Source: Solimonas variicoloris DSM 15731
GTDB lineage: Bacteria; Pseudomonadota; Gammaproteobacteria; Nevskiales; Nevskiaceae
Direction: 5' to 3'
Assembly: GCF_000382285.1 (NCBI RefSeq)
Contig: NZ_KB907939.1
Coordinates: forward strand, 22,083 to 86,082
DNA length: 64,000 nt
Under the pieces are notes generated by a model. That model had not been told where the DNA came from and did no database searches. It was given only the letters and a program-made list of their open reading frames with translations. Both the position numbers and the translations under genes were made by a program. This document shows, piece after piece, positions 27,490-36,010 of the stretch; position 1 is the stretch's first letter, and each line of letters begins with the position of its first letter.

Positions 27490-28332
27490 ATGCGGATTCT
27501 CTGGGCCTGTGCCGCGGTCGGCGCTCTGGCGCTGAGCGCTTGCGACGACGGTCGGCTCGATCTGCAGCTGACCGACGCGCCCTATACGGACGCGAGCAGC
27601 GTGCTGGTGACGATCACCGGCGTCGAGCTCAGGTCCGTCGACAAGGGCTGGCAGCGTTTCGAGTTCGCCACGCCGCGGCGGGTCGATCTGCTGGCGCTCA
27701 ACGGCGGCAAGACGCAGTCGCTGCTGAGCAATGAGAGCGTGCCGTCCGGCGACTACGATGCCGTGCGCCTGCTGCTGCGCACGGCCGAGGACAGCACCGC
27801 CGACGCCTACGTGCGCCTGCGGACCGGCGAGACCTTGCCGCTCCACGTCGCCGACGACAGCGACGCTCGCCTGGCGATCGAGTCCGAATTCTCGGTCGAC
27901 GATGTCGACAACACCGCGCTGACGCTCGATGTCGATCTGCGCCGGGCCCTGCTGAAGCCGACCGACGCCAAGCCGGACGTCTATCGCTTGGTATCGGCAC
28001 TGCGCCTGGTCGACAACGACAAGGCCGGCACGCTCAGCGGCACGGTCGCGGCGCAGGGCTCCGGCTGCGTGCCGGCGGTCTATGTCTACGAGGGCGAGGT
28101 CACGCCCGACGACATCGGTGGCAGCGGCGCCGAACCGCTGACCTCGGCCGCGGTGACGACCAGCGGCAGCGGCGGCAGCTTCACCGCCGCGTTCCTGCCC
28201 GAGGGTCGCTATACCGCCGCGCTGACCTGCCAGGCCGACGAGGACGATCCGGCCCGCAACGACAGCATCGACTTCTCGGACGCGGTCCGTTTCGACGTCG
28301 ACCGGGGGCAGACGACGACGATCCGCTTCTGA
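27490..28332 (+). CDS. DUF4382 domain lipoprotein
   Basis: A 280-residue lipoprotein. The signal sequence MRILWACAAVGALALSAC ends in an LSAC lipobox with the lipidated cysteine at residue 18, followed by DD, which in gammaproteobacteria can signal retention in the inner membrane. The mature part starts LDLQLTDAPYTDASSVLVTI, the hallmark of DUF4382, with the VDLLALNGGKTQSLLSNESV segment. A second, beta-rich C-terminal domain (SGTVAAQGSGCVPAVYVYEG onward) resembles a carboxypeptidase-regulatory-like or prealbumin-like fold. Acidic overall; function unknown. A good ribosome binding site AGGAGCACGGCG precedes the ATG. Confidence 0.82.
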   Translation: MRILWACAAVGALALSACDDGRLDLQLTDAPYTDASSVLVTITGVELRSVDKGWQRFEFATPRRVDLLALNGGKTQSLLSNESVPSGDYDAVRLLLRTAEDSTADAYVRLRTGETLPLHVADDSDARLAIESEFSVDDVDNTALTLDVDLRRALLKPTDAKPDVYRLVSALRLVDNDKAGTLSGTVAAQGSGCVPAVYVYEGEVTPDDIGGSGAEPLTSAAVTTSGSGGSFTAAFLPEGRYTAALTCQADEDDPARNDSIDFSDAVRFDVDRGQTTTIRF

Positions 28333-28354
28333 GCGCGCCGCCGTCGCGCGCATG

Positions 28355-28386
28355 AAAAAGGCCGCGGCTTTGCGCCGCGGCCCTTT
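28355..28386. terminator. Bidirectional terminator between the DUF4382 gene and the acyl-CoA dehydrogenase
   Basis: An 8-bp stem GGCCGCGG (28360-28367) / CCGCGGCC (28375-28382) lies between two convergent genes. A5 on the left side gives a T-run for the minus strand, and CTTT on the right serves the plus strand less well. Confidence 0.8.
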
Positions 28387-28414
28387 CCGTTCTCTCCTCC
28401 AGAGGCCCTCTGGA

Positions 28415-29623
<1,209 letters not shown>

Positions 29624-29654
29624 TACCGCATCTCCGGAGGAATTCGGGTGAGCA

Positions 29655-29684
29655 GTTATAAGGCGCCTTCGGATTTAGCGTCAA
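29655..29684 (-). promoter_or_regulatory. Promoter of the acyl-CoA dehydrogenase gene
   Basis: On the minus strand TTGACG (29684-29679), an 18-bp spacer and TATAAC (29660-29655) form a good sigma-70 promoter 31 bp ahead of the start codon. Just upstream lies a small palindrome GCATC-GAAT-GATGC (29695-29708) that could bind a regulator. Confidence 0.55.
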
Positions 29685-29742
29685 TGCTGGGCGCGCATCG
29701 AATGATGCAAAGGTAAATATAGTTACCGAACGACTCGCGCCA

Positions 29743-30591
29743 TCACCGCCTCGGCACGTCGCCAGCGGTGGCGCGGGGCCTCGGCAGCTTGGCGAGGCGC
29801 AGCTCGTACATCACCGGCCAACGCTTGCCGGTCACGTAGTAGCGATCACGCGCGGCGTCATGGGCGATGCCGTTGAGGACGTTGTCGGTGGCATCCCAGT
29901 CGGAGCCGTGCTCGATGTGCTGCGTCAGCGCCGACAGGTCCAGCCAGGCGAGCACGGCGCCGTCGGCCGGATCGATCGCGGCGATGCGATCCGACTGCCA
30001 GATGTTCGCCAAGATCAGGCCGTGCGCGTACTCGAGCTCGTTGAGGCGCTCGACCGCGCGCGCGCCGTCGTGCACCTCGATCGTGCGCGCGATGCTGAAA
30101 TCGTCGCGGCGGCGGAAGGACAGGGTCGCGCTGCCGTCGCTCATGATGAGGTGCTCGCCATCGTGCGTCAGGCCCCAGCCTTCGCCTTCGTAGTGCAGCA
30201 CGGCGCGCGGTTGCAGCTGGCGGTCGTAGACCACGGCAGTGCGCTCGCGCCAGCTGATCTGGTAGATGCGATCGTCCACGCAGGTCGCGCCTTCGGCAAA
30301 AAAAGCGGGCGGCAAGCGATAGCGCTGCAGCGCTTCGCCGCTGTCGATGTCCTTCCGAATCAGCGCAGAAACGCCATACAGGCCGACACTCTCGATCATC
30401 GTGCCGTCACAGATTTCGAGGCCCTGCGTGAAGTCGGAACGCGCATGCGGCAGCGTGCGAACGATCTCGTAGCGCAATGCTGTGGATGCCTCGAAACCCG
30501 CATCAGAGCTGGGTTTCAGCGCGATGGCCGGTACGCTGAAAAGCGTGATCGAAGCGATGCAGATTGCGGCGATGCAGAGGTGTCGGCGCAT
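29743..30591 (-). CDS. Secreted glutaminyl-peptide cyclotransferase (PF05096 type)
   Basis: A 282-residue protein with a signal peptide (residues 1-24, ending VPAIA) and the five-bladed propeller fold of plant- and bacterial-type glutaminyl cyclases. Diagnostic segments are HARSDFTQGLEI near residues 49-60, LHYEGEGWGLTHDG, RLNELEYAHGLILANIW and NVLNGIAHD followed by YYVTGKRWPVMYEL. These enzymes turn N-terminal glutamine of peptides into pyroglutamate, here in the periplasm or outside the cell. It is a single gene with its own upstream region, divergent from the H1-like gene. The natural substrate is unknown. Confidence 0.88.
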   Translation of the reverse strand: MRRHLCIAAICIASITLFSVPAIALKPSSDAGFEASTALRYEIVRTLPHARSDFTQGLEICDGTMIESVGLYGVSALIRKDIDSGEALQRYRLPPAFFAEGATCVDDRIYQISWRERTAVVYDRQLQPRAVLHYEGEGWGLTHDGEHLIMSDGSATLSFRRRDDFSIARTIEVHDGARAVERLNELEYAHGLILANIWQSDRIAAIDPADGAVLAWLDLSALTQHIEHGSDWDATDNVLNGIAHDAARDRYYVTGKRWPVMYELRLAKLPRPRATAGDVPRR

Positions 30592-30621
30592 GATGTCTTG
30601 AGTTCGGTCCTGATGAAGACA

Positions 30622-30650
30622 TTGATTTGAAAACTTTTTATCAGTAAAAA
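30622..30650 (+). promoter_or_regulatory. Candidate promoter of the H1-like gene
   Basis: TTGATT (30622-30627), a 17-bp spacer and TAAAAA (30645-30650) lie in an AT-rich stretch that stands out in this genome, 86 bp ahead of the start codon. Confidence 0.4.
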
Positions 30651-30736
30651 TTCACAACGTGGAAATACGCAAGCAAGCGATTCCCGAATCTGCGCGGAGA
30701 TTTCCGCGAACCTTGTCTCTCGAGGAGGATGTCCAG

Positions 30737-30931
30737 ATGGCGACTGCGAAGAAGGCTGCGAAGAAGGCGACGAAGAAGGCTGTGAAGAAGGCGCCGGCCA
30801 AGAAGGTGGCGAAGAAGGCGGTCAAGAAGGCGCCGGCCAAGAAAGTCGCGAAGAAGGCGGCCAAGAAGGTCGTGAAGAAGGCGGCGAAGAAGGTTGCCAA
30901 GAAGGCTACGAAGAAGGCGGCGAAGAAGTAA
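30737..30931 (+). CDS. Lysine-rich histone H1-like protein
   Basis: A 64-residue protein made almost wholly of KK doublets separated by two or three small residues; 30 of the residues are lysine in 15 KK pairs. An internal tandem repeat of 13 residues around KKAPAKKVAKKAV occurs twice. Such KAAKK/PAKK proteins (histone H1-like, or the tails of AlgP/HctA-type proteins) bind DNA non-specifically and probably affect nucleoid compaction. The ATG at 30737 is preceded by GAGGAGG at 9 bp, an excellent ribosome binding site, so it is truly translated. It stands alone, divergent from the glutaminyl cyclase. Confidence 0.85.
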   Translation: MATAKKAAKKATKKAVKKAPAKKVAKKAVKKAPAKKVAKKAAKKVVKKAAKKVAKKATKKAAKK

Positions 30932-31179
30932 GCGGACTGTCTCCGCAAGGGCGGTTCTCCCAGGGAGTAAATGCCGCAACGGCTGCCGCCCGGTTTCAAT
31001 CGAAGTAGCACACGCTTCACTCTTACGCCGCGGCTATGCGAACGCTCGTCTAGCCGCGTTTTCTTCGGCGCGATCCGCCGTCCTGGTCCATCCCGCCGTC
31101 ATCCCGCCGCGACGCCGCTACAATGCCGCGTCATCCGGTCCGCCCTCGGCGGCGGACAGCCAACGGGAGTTCACATCAC

Positions 31180-32046
31180 ATGATCCACAGCATGACGGGC
31201 TATGCCCGTGTCGAGGCCGCATTCCCCTGGGGGCGCCTCAGCTGGGAGCTGCGATCCGTCAATCATCGCTACTTCGACGTGCAGTTCAAGGTGCCGGAGG
31301 AATTCCGCGTGCTCGAGGGCGAGCTGCGCCAGGCGGCCGGCGCCAAGATCGCGCGCGGCAAGGTCGAGTGTGGCTTGCGCTACGTGCGCGAGGCAGCGGT
31401 CGCCGACCGCATCGAGCTCGATCGTCCGCGCCTCGTGCAGCTCAAGGACGCGCTCGACGCGCTGGCCGCGGAACTGGGCGCCACTGCCGTTCCCGAGCCG
31501 ATGCGCGTGCTCGCCTATCCGGGCGTCGTCCGCGAAGAGCAGGCCGATTTCGCGCCGCTGCTCGCCGAGGCGCGCACGCTGTTCGACGCCGCGCTGCGTG
31601 ACTTCGCCGCGGCGCGTGCGCGCGAAGGCGAGCGCCTGCAGCAGTTCATCGTCGAGCGCTGTGCGGCGATCGAGACGCTGGTCGCCGACGTCCGTGCCCG
31701 GCATCCGCTGGTGCGCGATCAGTGGCTGGCGCGGCTCAAGGCACGCTGCGCCGAGCTTGGCGTCGAGGTCGAGCCCCAGCGCCTCGCCCAGGAGCTGGCG
31801 CTGATGGCGCAGCGCCTGGACGTCGAAGAGGAGATGTCGCGCCTGCTGAGCCATCTGCAGGAAGTGCGCACCTCGCTGGCGCGCGGCGAATCGGTCGGTC
31901 GTCGGCTCGATTTTCTGATGCAGGAGCTCAACCGCGAGGCGAACACCCTGTCGTCGAAGTCGCAGGATGCGGAGATGACGCGCTGCGCGGTCGAGATGAA
32001 AGTGGCGATCGAACAGATCCGCGAGCAGGTCCAGAACATTGAGTGA
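31180..32046 (+). CDS. yicC: YicC/YloC family endoribonuclease
   Basis: A 288-residue protein of the YicC family, which has endoribonuclease activity and promotes degradation of some small RNAs in E. coli. The family start MIHSMTGYARVE and the following LRSVNHRYFDVQFKVPEEFR are conserved, as is the C-terminal block GRRLDFLMQELNREANTLSSKSQD and EMKVAIEQIREQVQNIE. It lies just upstream of gmk, the usual neighbourhood. A TACAAT hexamer at about 31119-31124 could be its -10. Start at 31180 gives the full conserved N-terminus. Confidence 0.93.
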   Translation: MIHSMTGYARVEAAFPWGRLSWELRSVNHRYFDVQFKVPEEFRVLEGELRQAAGAKIARGKVECGLRYVREAAVADRIELDRPRLVQLKDALDALAAELGATAVPEPMRVLAYPGVVREEQADFAPLLAEARTLFDAALRDFAAARAREGERLQQFIVERCAAIETLVADVRARHPLVRDQWLARLKARCAELGVEVEPQRLAQELALMAQRLDVEEEMSRLLSHLQEVRTSLARGESVGRRLDFLMQELNREANTLSSKSQDAEMTRCAVEMKVAIEQIREQVQNIE

Positions 32047-32076
32047 GCGGCGACCGGACGCAGGAGCGCGCAGCGC

Positions 32077-32706
32077 ATGAGCCAGGGCAGTCTTTTCATC
32101 GTTTCGGCGCCGAGCGGCGGCGGCAAGACCAGCCTGACGCGGGCGCTGGTGCCGGCGCTCGCGCGGCACGGCGTCACCGCGACGATCTCGGTGTCGTTCA
32201 CGACGCGTGCGCCGCGGCCGGCCGAGACCGACGGCGTGCACTACCACTTCATCGACGAGGCCTGCTTCGTCGACAAGATCGGCCGCGGCGATTTTCTCGA
32301 GCACGCCGAGGTGTTCGGGCGTCGCTACGGGACCGGGCTGTCGGAGACGCGCGCGCTGCTCGACGCCGGCCACGACGTCATCCTCGACATCGACTGGCAG
32401 GGCGCCCGGCAGGTCAAGCGCGAGTGGCCGCAGGCGATCGGCATCTTCATCCTGCCGCCGTCGCTCGCCGAGCTGGAGCGGCGCCTGCGTGGTCGCAGCC
32501 AGGACTCCGACGCGGTGATCGCGGCGCGGATGCGCGAGGCGCATGAGGAGATCGCCCACCACGCCGAGTACGACTACCTGATCGTCAACGAGGACTTCGA
32601 GTGTGCGCTGGCCGAGATGGTGTCGATCTTCCTCGAGCCGCGCCTGCGTGGTCAGCGGCAGATCGCGGCGCATGCCGGCCTGATCGCCCAGCTTCTGGCC
32701 AATTAG
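32077..32706 (+). CDS. gmk: Guanylate kinase
   Basis: A 209-residue enzyme that phosphorylates GMP to GDP with ATP. The P-loop is VSAPSGGGKTSL at residues 10-21, the GMP-binding region runs through SFTTRAPRPAETDGVHYHF near 42-60 and EHAEVFGRRYGTG, and ILDIDWQGARQVK near 104-116 is typical. It sits between yicC and rpoZ, so nucleotide and (p)ppGpp-related genes are clustered. GGAGCGCGCAGCGC before the ATG offers an acceptable ribosome binding site. Confidence 0.97.
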   Translation: MSQGSLFIVSAPSGGGKTSLTRALVPALARHGVTATISVSFTTRAPRPAETDGVHYHFIDEACFVDKIGRGDFLEHAEVFGRRYGTGLSETRALLDAGHDVILDIDWQGARQVKREWPQAIGIFILPPSLAELERRLRGRSQDSDAVIAARMREAHEEIAHHAEYDYLIVNEDFECALAEMVSIFLEPRLRGQRQIAAHAGLIAQLLAN

Positions 32707-32724
32707 TGCCCGTTCCGGTATGAT
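32696..32724 (+). promoter_or_regulatory. Candidate rpoZ promoter
   Basis: TGGCCA (32696-32701), a 17-bp spacer and TATGAT (32719-32724) lie across the end of gmk, 40 bp before the rpoZ start, so rpoZ can probably be transcribed on its own. Confidence 0.45.
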
Positions 32725-32763
32725 CCGCGCCCTTCCGTTGTAACGCCCGATGGTAGCGAAGTC

Positions 32764-33027
32764 ATGGCACGTGTAACCGTTGAAGATTGCCTGAAGCTGA
32801 TTCCGAACCAGTTCGACCTGACGCTGGTCGCCGCCAAGCGTGCCCGCCAGCTGGCGCGCGGCGCCGAAGCCAAGCTGCCGTGGGGCAACCACAAGTCGAC
32901 GGTGCTGTCGCTGCGCGAGATCGCCGAGGGTTACACCGACCGTTCGGTGCTCGACGAAGTCGATCTGCCGGCGATCCAGCAGCCGAAGATGGAACTCGAG
33001 GCGCTCGACCCGTCGTTCGACGCCTGA
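32764..33027 (+). CDS. rpoZ: RNA polymerase omega subunit
   Basis: The 87-residue omega subunit helps assemble RNA polymerase around beta-prime and contributes to a ppGpp site. It begins [19 protein letters not shown] and has [11 protein letters not shown] and the conserved [15 protein letters not shown], as in E. coli RpoZ. A terminator follows 20 bp after the stop, separating it from spoT, which is unlike the E. coli arrangement where rpoZ and spoT are read through. Confidence 0.97.
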   Translation: MARVTVEDCLKLIPNQFDLTLVAAKRARQLARGAEAKLPWGNHKSTVLSLREIAEGYTDRSVLDEVDLPAIQQPKMELEALDPSFDA

Positions 33028-33047
33028 TCCGTCCCGCTTCGGTCCGA

Positions 33048-33075
33048 AGGCCCGCCTCGTGCGGGCCTTTTGCTT
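33048..33075 (+). terminator. Rho-independent terminator of rpoZ
   Basis: An 8-bp stem AGGCCCGC (33048-33055) / GCGGGCCT (33061-33068), a 5-nt loop, then TTTTGCTTTT. Confidence 0.88.
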
Positions 33076-33266
33076 TTCCGGCTGCAGGAGGGGAGGGTCG
33101 GCGCGGGGCCCCGTTCGTGCTCGGGCTGTCCGCGCGGCGCCAGCGGCGCCGGGCCATGGTCGGCGCCCGCGACCGGCGGGTCGTGATCGCGATGCGCCGG
33201 CGGGCGGCGCCGCGGTCCGTTTGCGGATCGGCAGGTTTTGCTTGCGCGAGCACCGTCACGCCTTCA

Positions 33267-33272
33267 TATACT
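33267..33272 (+). promoter_or_regulatory. Candidate -10 of spoT
   Basis: TATACT lies only six bases before the ATG at 33279. If used, transcription would start at or next to the A of the start codon. I see no -35 at the usual distance (TTGCGC is 19 bp away). Confidence 0.3.
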
Positions 33273-33278
33273 CCTGCC

Positions 33279-35441
33279 ATGGAGCAGCTTTCCGTCATTC
33301 AGCGTCTGGGCAATGCCCTGCGCACGCAGCGTGCCGAGCGCGAGTTCGGCATGGATGCGCTGACGCGCATGCTCGAAGGCTATCTGCCCGAAGAGCAGAT
33401 CGCCCAGGTGCGCCGCGCGGCGGAGTTCGCCAAGAACGTTCATGAGGGACAGCGGCGCACGTCCGGCGAGCCGTACGTGTATCACCCGCTGGCAGTGGCC
33501 CGCATCCTTGCCGAGATGCGCCTCGATCACACGACCTTGAGCGCCGCGATCCTGCACGACGTCATCGAGGACACCGGCATCTCGCGCGAGCAGCTGGCGA
33601 CCGAGTTCGGCCCCGATGTCGCGGCGCTGGTCGACGGCGTCAGCAAGATCGCCAAGATCGAGGGCCGCTCGCGCGCCGAGATGCAGGCGGAGAGCTTCCG
33701 CAAGCTGCTGCTGGCGATGACGCAGGATCTGCGCGTCATCCTCGTCAAGCTCGCCGACCGCCTGCACAACATGCGCACGCTCGGCGCCATGGCGTCCGAG
33801 AAGAAGCGGCGCATCGCCCGCGAGACGCTCGACATCTATGCGCCGATCGCGCAGCGGCTCGGTATCTACTTCATCCGCACCGAACTCGAGGACCTGGCCT
33901 TCGCCAACCTCTATCCGCGCCGTTACGCGGTGCTGGTGCAGGCGATCAAGGCCCAGCTCGGCGATACCCGCAAGCTGATCCGCGAGGTCGAGCAGAAGCT
34001 GTCGACGGTCCTGCGCGAGGAGGGCATCGGCGCCAGCGTCGTCGGCCGCGAGAAAAACGTCTACGGCATCTATCAGAAGATGCGGCGCAAGAAGCTGAAG
34101 CTGCTGAAGGTCACCGATCTGCTCGGCTTTCGCGTGATCGTCAACAAGGTCGATGACTGTTACCGCGCGCTCGGCGTCGCCCATCACGTCTACAAGCCGG
34201 TGCCCGGCGAGTTCGACGACTACGTCGCCAATCCGAAATCGAACGGCTACCAGTCGCTGCATACCTCCTGCGTCGGCCCGGGCGGCCACAAGATCGAGAT
34301 CCAGATTCGCACGCGCGACATGCACCACGTCGCCGAGAGCGGCATCGCCGCGCACTGGCAGTACAAGCTCGGCGAGCGCGACAGCCAGTCGGCCCCGCAG
34401 GTGCGTGCGCGCGAATGGGTGTCGGGCCTGCTCGACGAATTCGGGTCCACCAATGCGATGGACTTCGTCGACAACGTCAAGGTCGATCTCTTCCCGGACG
34501 AGGTCTACGTGTTCACGCCGCGCGGCGAGATCCGCCGCCTGCCGCGCGGCGCGACTTCGGTCGACTTCGCCTACGCGGTGCATTCGGAACTCGGTGACCA
34601 CTGCGTCGCGGCGCGTCTCGATGGCCAGCTCGAGCCGCTCAACACGCATCTGCGCAACGGTCAGACGGTCGAGATCATCACCTCGCGGCACGCGCGCCCG
34701 AACGCCGCTTGGCTCAACTTCGTCAAGACCGCCAAGGCCCGCGCCGCGGTGCGCGGCTATCTGCGCACGCAGCGCGAGGACGAGGCCGTGCGGCTCGGGC
34801 GGCGTCTGCTCGAGATCGCGCTGCGCGAGCTCAACGTGCCGGCCGCGGTGCTCAAGGATGAGGCGCGCCTGCAGCCGGTGCTGAAGATGCACCAGATGCA
34901 CGACGTCGAGGAGCTGTTCGCGGCGATCGGCTCGGGCGAGCGTCTGGCCGCGCTGGTCGCCCGTCATTTTCTGCCGGAAGGCGAGGCGGACCGCCAGCCG
35001 GGACAGGCGGCGCCGCTGGCGATCGAAGGCACCGAAGGGCTGGTGCTCGATTACGCGCGCTGCTGCTACCCGCTGCCGGGCGACGAGATGCGCGGCCACG
35101 TCAGCACCGGGCGCGGCATCGTCGTGCACCGCCTCGACTGCCGGCAGGCCAAGGCGCGGCCCCAGGACTGGGTGCCGCTGGCCTGGTCGGATCGCGTGCA
35201 GGGCGATTTCCTCTCGGAAATCCGCATGAAGACGATTCGCAAGCGCGGCATGCTGGCCAAGGTCACGGCCGAGATCGCCGGCGCCGAGTCGTCGATCGAG
35301 AACGTGCAGATGCCGGACCGCGCCGGCAGCGAGGCGGTCGAGATGCGCTTCATCATCACCGTGCGCGATCGCGTGCACCTGGCGCGCGTGCTGCGCCGCC
35401 TGCGCCGCATCGAGGGCGTCGAGCGCGTCTTGCGCGCGTAG
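33279..35441 (+). CDS. spoT: Bifunctional (p)ppGpp synthetase/hydrolase SpoT
   Basis: A 720-residue Rel/SpoT-family enzyme that makes and destroys the alarmone (p)ppGpp. The hydrolase HD motif is intact (ILHDVIEDTG, residues 91-100, and KLADRLHNMRT). The synthetase region has REKNVYGIYQKMRRKK and NPKSNGYQSLHT, so both activities are probable. A TGS domain (DEVYVFTPRGEIRRLPRGAT) and a C-terminal ACT domain (KRGMLAKVTAEIAG) follow. The start at 33279 has no ribosome binding site; the family homology begins near residue 25, so ATG 33351 is an alternative. Next comes ridA, as in Pseudomonas. Confidence 0.95.
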   Translation: MEQLSVIQRLGNALRTQRAEREFGMDALTRMLEGYLPEEQIAQVRRAAEFAKNVHEGQRRTSGEPYVYHPLAVARILAEMRLDHTTLSAAILHDVIEDTGISREQLATEFGPDVAALVDGVSKIAKIEGRSRAEMQAESFRKLLLAMTQDLRVILVKLADRLHNMRTLGAMASEKKRRIARETLDIYAPIAQRLGIYFIRTELEDLAFANLYPRRYAVLVQAIKAQLGDTRKLIREVEQKLSTVLREEGIGASVVGREKNVYGIYQKMRRKKLKLLKVTDLLGFRVIVNKVDDCYRALGVAHHVYKPVPGEFDDYVANPKSNGYQSLHTSCVGPGGHKIEIQIRTRDMHHVAESGIAAHWQYKLGERDSQSAPQVRAREWVSGLLDEFGSTNAMDFVDNVKVDLFPDEVYVFTPRGEIRRLPRGATSVDFAYAVHSELGDHCVAARLDGQLEPLNTHLRNGQTVEIITSRHARPNAAWLNFVKTAKARAAVRGYLRTQREDEAVRLGRRLLEIALRELNVPAAVLKDEARLQPVLKMHQMHDVEELFAAIGSGERLAALVARHFLPEGEADRQPGQAAPLAIEGTEGLVLDYARCCYPLPGDEMRGHVSTGRGIVVHRLDCRQAKARPQDWVPLAWSDRVQGDFLSEIRMKTIRKRGMLAKVTAEIAGAESSIENVQMPDRAGSEAVEMRFIITVRDRVHLARVLRRLRRIEGVERVLRA

Positions 35442-35622
35442 CCCGGCCGGCGGATCTGCCGTTCCGGGCCGCGGCGCGTGTGCCGTCATCGCCGGCCGTG
35501 TCCGGCGGCGAGCGCGGCGGCTGCCGGCAAGTCCGCGCCTGCCGCCTTGGCTGCCGCGCCGGCTTCGCCGACAATCTCCGGCGCTTCATCCCCATCCGCA
35601 AAAGAACTAGAGCAGAAACGAC

Positions 35623-36006
35623 ATGGCACGGCAGATCATTCACACGGACGCCGCCCCGGCGGCGATCGGCACGTATTCGCAGGCGGTCCGCTGTGGCAAC
35701 ACGGTGTACCTCTCCGGGCAGATTGCGCTCGACCCGCAGACCATGCAGCTCCGCAATGCCACGATCGAGGACGAGATCCATCAGGTGTTCAAGAATCTCG
35801 ACGCCGTCGCCAAGGCCGCCGGCGGTACGCTGAGCCAGCTCGCCAAGCTCAACGTCTACCTGACCGACCTGGCGCACTTCGCCAAGGTCAACGAGATCAT
35901 GGCGCAGTACTTCAGCGCGCCGTATCCGGCGCGGGCGGCGATCGGCGTCGCCCAGCTGCCGCGCGGCGCGCGCATCGAAGCCGACGGCGTTCTCGTTCTC
36001 GACTGA
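35623..36006 (+). CDS. ridA: RidA family enamine/imine deaminase
   Basis: A 127-residue protein that hydrolyses reactive 2-aminoacrylate and related enamines released by PLP enzymes. It has the full family pattern: [25 protein letters not shown] at residues 8-32, [12 protein letters not shown], and the signature block [26 protein letters not shown] at 100-126 with the substrate-binding arginine in PARAA. It follows spoT after 181 bp that show no gene and leads directly into recG (4-bp gap). Confidence 0.95.
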   Translation: MARQIIHTDAAPAAIGTYSQAVRCGNTVYLSGQIALDPQTMQLRNATIEDEIHQVFKNLDAVAKAAGGTLSQLAKLNVYLTDLAHFAKVNEIMAQYFSAPYPARAAIGVAQLPRGARIEADGVLVLD

Positions 36007-36010
36007 TCCC

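Noticed and set aside
30737..30931. Short-period DNA repeats resembling a CRISPR or satellite array.
   Set aside because: They encode the KK-repeat protein in frame, with codon-level variation and no spacers.
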